From Acidobacteriota bacterium (lineage in GTDB: Bacteria > Acidobacteriota > Terriglobia > Terriglobales > Acidobacteriaceae): 19,291 bases of DNA. Below are positions 16,220-19,291 of this stretch, one piece after another. Where the stretch lies: assembly GCA_021793595.1 (NCBI GenBank), contig JAJYSL010000072.1, positions 1-19,291 of the forward strand. Reading direction: 5' to 3'. A program made the position numbers and the translations under genes. The notes beneath the pieces are model-generated. The model was not told the origin of the DNA. It did no database searches and saw only the letters and a program-made list of their open reading frames with translations. The number at the start of each line of letters is the position of its first letter. Position 1 is the first letter of the stretch.

Positions 16220-16918
16220 ATGGCTGTAAAAAATCTCGAGAATTTTCACCCGCCGGCTCGTCCGAAAAACCAACGCTTCGAACGAAGGCGCGCGCCGTTG
16301 CGTCACTTCTCCATCACCGCGCTCTCCGTGGGAGTTTTGCTTTTCGGCGTGTCCGGATGCTCCGTCAACGAGCACAAAAATGGCGAGGCCGAAAATGTTC
16401 AACTGCACACGCCCATCGGCGGTCTGGATGTTCGCACCAACTCCGCAGCCGGAATCGATGTCGGCCTGCCCATCTACCCGGGTGCGGTCGCGACGGGCGA
16501 CCACGGAAAGGACTCCGGCGCGGCGGATATCCATATGAGTTTCGGCAAGTGGCGATTGCATGTCAAAGCAGCGGAGTACAAAAGCAAGGATCCGGAGTTT
16601 AAAGTGGTCGCGTTTTACAAGAAGGCAATGGCCTCTTACGGCGATGTGATTACCTGCAAAGATAAGAAGCCCGTGGGACAACCTGTGGCGACCAGCCAGG
16701 GATTGACTTGCGCTAACGATCACGAATACGACGTCAGTATGGACGCCGATTCCTCAAAACATCACGTGGAATTCGGCACTCTGAAAATTTCTGGCGATAT
16801 TAAACTGCTCGCGGGCTCTCCTGAAAATCAGCACATCGTTGAGTTCACCCCGACCTCCGACGGCACAAAGTTCTCAATCGTCTCTGTCCAGATGCCCCAT
16901 GCAGGTCAAACTGATTAG
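16220..16918 (+). CDS. Predicted lipoprotein of unknown function
   Basis: This 232-residue protein has a long basic N-region (RFERRRAPLRH), a hydrophobic stretch ITALSVGVLLFGV and a lipobox VSGC with lipidation at C47, so it should be exported and anchored by lipid. The mature part contains GLPIYPGAV (82-90), VVAFYKKAMASYGDV (129-143) and two further cysteines (C146, C164) that could form a disulfide. Small proteins with this YPGA...FYKxxM pattern are frequent in soil bacteria, but I know of no function. ATG 16220 is preferred; an in-frame GTG at 16187 would add 11 residues, and neither has a strong ribosome binding site. The zinc-ribbon membrane protein follows 54 bases later on the same strand. 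Confidence 0.78.
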   Translation: MAVKNLENFHPPARPKNQRFERRRAPLRHFSITALSVGVLLFGVSGCSVNEHKNGEAENVQLHTPIGGLDVRTNSAAGIDVGLPIYPGAVATGDHGKDSGAADIHMSFGKWRLHVKAAEYKSKDPEFKVVAFYKKAMASYGDVITCKDKKPVGQPVATSQGLTCANDHEYDVSMDADSSKHHVEFGTLKISGDIKLLAGSPENQHIVEFTPTSDGTKFSIVSVQMPHAGQTD

Positions 16919-16972
16919 CCCGGCGACCTCGACTCGATTGCGGCGGATGCGATGGTAGTTTAGCTTCAACAT

Positions 16973-17656
16973 ATGGACTTGGTTTGCCATCGCTGCAGCG
17001 CCACCCTCGAACCGGAAGCCTATTATTGCCAGGCGTGTGGGGCGCCCCAGATTCGCTATGTCGCGGACGAGGGCGAAACCGCCCAGGGAATGTTGGGAAC
17101 CAGCGTGAATCTCCAGGCTGGCGCTGCCACGTCGAGCGCTGCTATTTCCTGGAAAATGGCGATACGAATTGCCGCCCTGGTGGGAACCGGGGTTGGAATT
17201 CTGTCGGCATTGCTCGCCGTTGGAAGCGTGCTCTGGGTGGCGGCTGGCGCGGTGATGGCGATAGGGATTTATCATCGACGCAGCCCTCTGACACTGCTCG
17301 GCCCGCGGGTGGGCGCACGCGTGGGCGCTCTCCTAGGCCTGATTGCGGCCACGGTGGCCTTCGCTGCCAACTCACTCTTATTGGTGGTCCAGCGCTATGG
17401 ACTGCACCAGGGCAGCGAAATTGACACCCAGTTGACCTCCATTGTGAAGCAGGCGGCAGCCCGCGCAGCCACCATGGATCCGCAGGCACCGGTGGCGTCA
17501 TTCACAAATTTCTGGCTATCAGCCGAAGGTCGCATTGGGTTAATCCTGCTGACCATGGCATTTTTATCTGTGTTGATTGTGTTGTTTGCCATTGCCGGAG
17601 GCGTGTTAGGAGCGCAGATCTACCGCTCCTCGCGCGGCAACAAAGCACTCTCCTGA
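16973..17656 (+). CDS. Zinc-ribbon membrane protein, function unknown
   Basis: This 227-residue protein starts with a zinc ribbon (C5-x2-C8 and C19-x2-C22, MDLVCHRCSATLEPEAYYCQ) followed by about 35 polar residues and four hydrophobic segments at roughly 63-82, 84-100, 116-138 and 188-213, with a polar loop at 140-185. The ribbon should be cytoplasmic and the rest in the inner membrane. Small zinc-ribbon plus multi-helix proteins are common hypothetical proteins. ATG 16973 places the ribbon at the very N-terminus, as usual, though no good Shine-Dalgarno is visible. It may be co-transcribed with the lipoprotein 54 bases upstream and converges with secA, 151 bases away. Confidence 0.75.
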   Translation: MDLVCHRCSATLEPEAYYCQACGAPQIRYVADEGETAQGMLGTSVNLQAGAATSSAAISWKMAIRIAALVGTGVGILSALLAVGSVLWVAAGAVMAIGIYHRRSPLTLLGPRVGARVGALLGLIAATVAFAANSLLLVVQRYGLHQGSEIDTQLTSIVKQAAARAATMDPQAPVASFTNFWLSAEGRIGLILLTMAFLSVLIVLFAIAGGVLGAQIYRSSRGNKALS

Positions 17657-17807
17657 TCCATCGCTGGGCGTCGCAGTTCGTGAGCGGCTTTCCAGGTCGG
17701 CTATAAACAAAACCTGAGTGCCTATCCTCTGTGCGTTTTTTTGCGCAAAAGTGGGTGAACATAGACGTCAGGTTGTGTCGAATCGCACGCAAGGCGCCGA
17801 AAATGCC

Positions 17808-19291
17808 CTACGCGTCCACGCCGTGACATTTCTTGAATTTCTTTCCGGACCCACAAGGACAGGGATCGTTGCGCCCCACTTTTTCGCCGGTCCGTCGCCG
17901 CGCGGTTTCCGTCGCCTCGCCTGCCCCGGCCATTCGCGACTGCTGCAACTCACGCTTTTTGCGCCGCTGAAATTCCTCTTCCAGTGAATCGATGGTGGTC
18001 GAAGGCGCACGCGTGGGAACCGGAATCGACGACGCGATTCCGTTCGACGATCCGCCATTCAATCCCGCGCCATGATGCTCCTCCGTACCCCTAGGCAACG
18101 CTGCCGGTCCCGGTTCGGCGGCGTTCGCCGACCCTCCGCTGAACACAATCGACTGCGGATGAACCCGCGCCGGGATGGAGATTTCCTTTCCGTCTGGTCC
18201 CATGATCTGCATGCGGAACAGGAAACGCACGGTATCTTCCTGGAAGCGATTCATCATGGCTTCGAACGCTTCGAAGGATTCGCGCTTGTAAGAAATCAGC
18301 GGGTCCTGCTGACCGTAACCGCGCAATCCGATGCCTTCCTTCAACTGATCCATCGCCAGCAAGTGGTCTTTCCACAGGCCGTCCAGCACGCTCAGCATGA
18401 TCATGCGCTCGTGATACCGCATGGCTTGCGCGCCGATGATCTGCTCCTTCGCGTCGTAGCGTTCTTTCAGGTGCGTGAACAGCGCTTCGCCCAGTTCGTG
18501 CCGGTTCAATTCGCGAACAGGAATGCCCTCGGCTGTGATGTCCATGCCGAACTGCATCAGCACCGCATCCTGCAGCGCTTTCGTGTCCCACTGATCGGGA
18601 TGCAGCTTGTCAGGAGCATGGGTGTCGAGGATGGTGCTCAAAATATTCGAAACATAATCGTCGGTGATCAGTTCTTTCTGATCGATTCCTTCCAGCAGCT
18701 GGCGACGGGTTCCATACACCGCCTCGCGCTGCTTGTTCATCACGTCGTCGTACTCCAGCACATGCTTGCGCGACTCGAAATTCTGTCCTTCAACCGCCTT
18801 CTGTGCTGCCTCGATCCGCCGGGTAATCAACTTCGACTCAATCGGAACGCCTTCTTCCATGCCCAGGCGCTGCAACAGCGTCGAAACCCATTCCTTGGCG
18901 AAGATGCGCATCAGGTCGTCTTCCAGCGACAGGAAAAACCGCGAGGCTCCCGGATCGCCCTGTCGACCGGCGCGGCCACGCAACTGGTTATCGACGCGGC
19001 GAGATTCGTGTCGCTCCGTTCCCAGGATCATCAGACCGCCCGCGGCCAATACTTCCTCGCGCTCTTTCGCGGCCTGTGCCGCATACCCGGCGTAGACTTC
19101 TTTCCAGTCGGATTCCGGCGTCTCGAACTCCTGGCTTTGATAGTAGAAACGCATCATCCCCGGCGCCGCAGTTGGAGAAATCTCGCCTTCCGCCGCACTC
19201 ACAGCCCGGGCACGATTCTTCTTCACCAGCTCCTGCTTGGCCAGAAATTCCGCATTGCCGCCCAGCACGATATCCGTTCCGCGACCCGCCA
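17808..19291 (-). CDS. secA: Preprotein translocase ATPase SecA, C-terminal half (partial)
   Basis: The minus-strand frame is open to the right edge and gives the last 493 residues of SecA, the cytoplasmic motor that pushes unfolded preproteins through SecYEG. Seen in order: [12 protein letters not shown] at the edge, the helicase motif [17 protein letters not shown], the helical scaffold [22 protein letters not shown], the wing and scaffold region up to [15 protein letters not shown], a proline/serine-rich linker, and a C-terminal SEC-C zinc motif [17 protein letters not shown] that binds SecB and ribosomes. The 5' half lies outside the window. An interruption of about 60 residues before [10 protein letters not shown] ([20 protein letters not shown] onward) is the usual insertion of long SecA proteins. 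It converges with the zinc-ribbon gene. Confidence 0.96.
   Translation of the reverse strand, partial: AGRGTDIVLGGNAEFLAKQELVKKNRARAVSAAEGEISPTAAPGMMRFYYQSQEFETPESDWKEVYAGYAAQAAKEREEVLAAGGLMILGTERHESRRVDNQLRGRAGRQGDPGASRFFLSLEDDLMRIFAKEWVSTLLQRLGMEEGVPIESKLITRRIEAAQKAVEGQNFESRKHVLEYDDVMNKQREAVYGTRRQLLEGIDQKELITDDYVSNILSTILDTHAPDKLHPDQWDTKALQDAVLMQFGMDITAEGIPVRELNRHELGEALFTHLKERYDAKEQIIGAQAMRYHERMIMLSVLDGLWKDHLLAMDQLKEGIGLRGYGQQDPLISYKRESFEAFEAMMNRFQEDTVRFLFRMQIMGPDGKEISIPARVHPQSIVFSGGSANAAEPGPAALPRGTEEHHGAGLNGGSSNGIASSIPVPTRAPSTTIDSLEEEFQRRKKRELQQSRMAGAGEATETARRRTGEKVGRNDPCPCGSGKKFKKCHGVDA

Noticed and set aside
17735..17760. T-rich stretch near the zinc-ribbon gene end as a terminator
   Set aside because: Only a 4-bp stem (TGCG/CGCA) surrounds the T-run; too weak to call.
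1..19291. tRNA, rRNA or CRISPR array
   Set aside because: I saw no spaced direct repeats and no cloverleaf or rRNA-like sequence while reading both strands, though a dedicated tRNA scan was not possible.

Overview
The window looks like chromosomal DNA of a soil-type Acidobacteriota bacterium. This is an inference from the gene families (a FecR/DUF6600-like tryptophan-rich exported protein, a stand-alone TrpB2, a SAM-domain/cyclase/AAA/TPR giant regulator, SecA with a SEC-C tail) and the moderately high GC; there is no rRNA to prove it.

Layout. Positions 1-215 (minus strand) hold the start of an ISNCY-type transposase that runs off the left edge. Positions 406-7035 (plus strand) hold a tight four-gene operon: a LodB/halogenase-like flavoprotein, a VioB-type ferritin-like protein, a LodA/GoxA-like CTQ-dependent oxidase, and a radical SAM/SPASM maturase. 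Converging on it from the minus strand (12293-7082) are a large cyclase/ATPase/TPR regulator, a small NTF2-like protein and TrpB2. A GNAT acetyltransferase (12582-13031, plus) follows, then a MerR-type regulator and the FecR/tryptophan-rich exported protein on the minus strand (13187-15785). Positions 15920-16120 are a compact regulatory stretch: a strong minus-strand promoter over a perfect 20-bp palindrome, a highly structured untranslated segment and a canonical intrinsic terminator. To the right are a lipoprotein and a zinc-ribbon membrane protein (plus strand), then the C-terminal half of SecA (minus strand), cut by the right edge.

How the genes may work together. LodA and GoxA are oxidases whose cofactor, cysteine tryptophylquinone (CTQ), is built from their own Cys and Trp with the help of the flavoprotein LodB/GoxB. 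In the unrelated CTQ enzyme quinohemoprotein amine dehydrogenase, a SPASM radical SAM enzyme (QhpD) makes Cys thioether cross-links in the CTQ subunit and a flavoprotein (QhpG) oxidises the Trp. This operon joins a LodA-type oxidase and a LodB-type flavoprotein with a SPASM enzyme and a ferritin-like putative metalloenzyme. That suggests either a LodA-family protein with extra radical-made cross-links or an oxidase pathway in which the ferritin-like enzyme handles the imine or keto product. This is the strongest candidate in the window for an undescribed system. The second is the structured leader or small RNA at 15923-16082.
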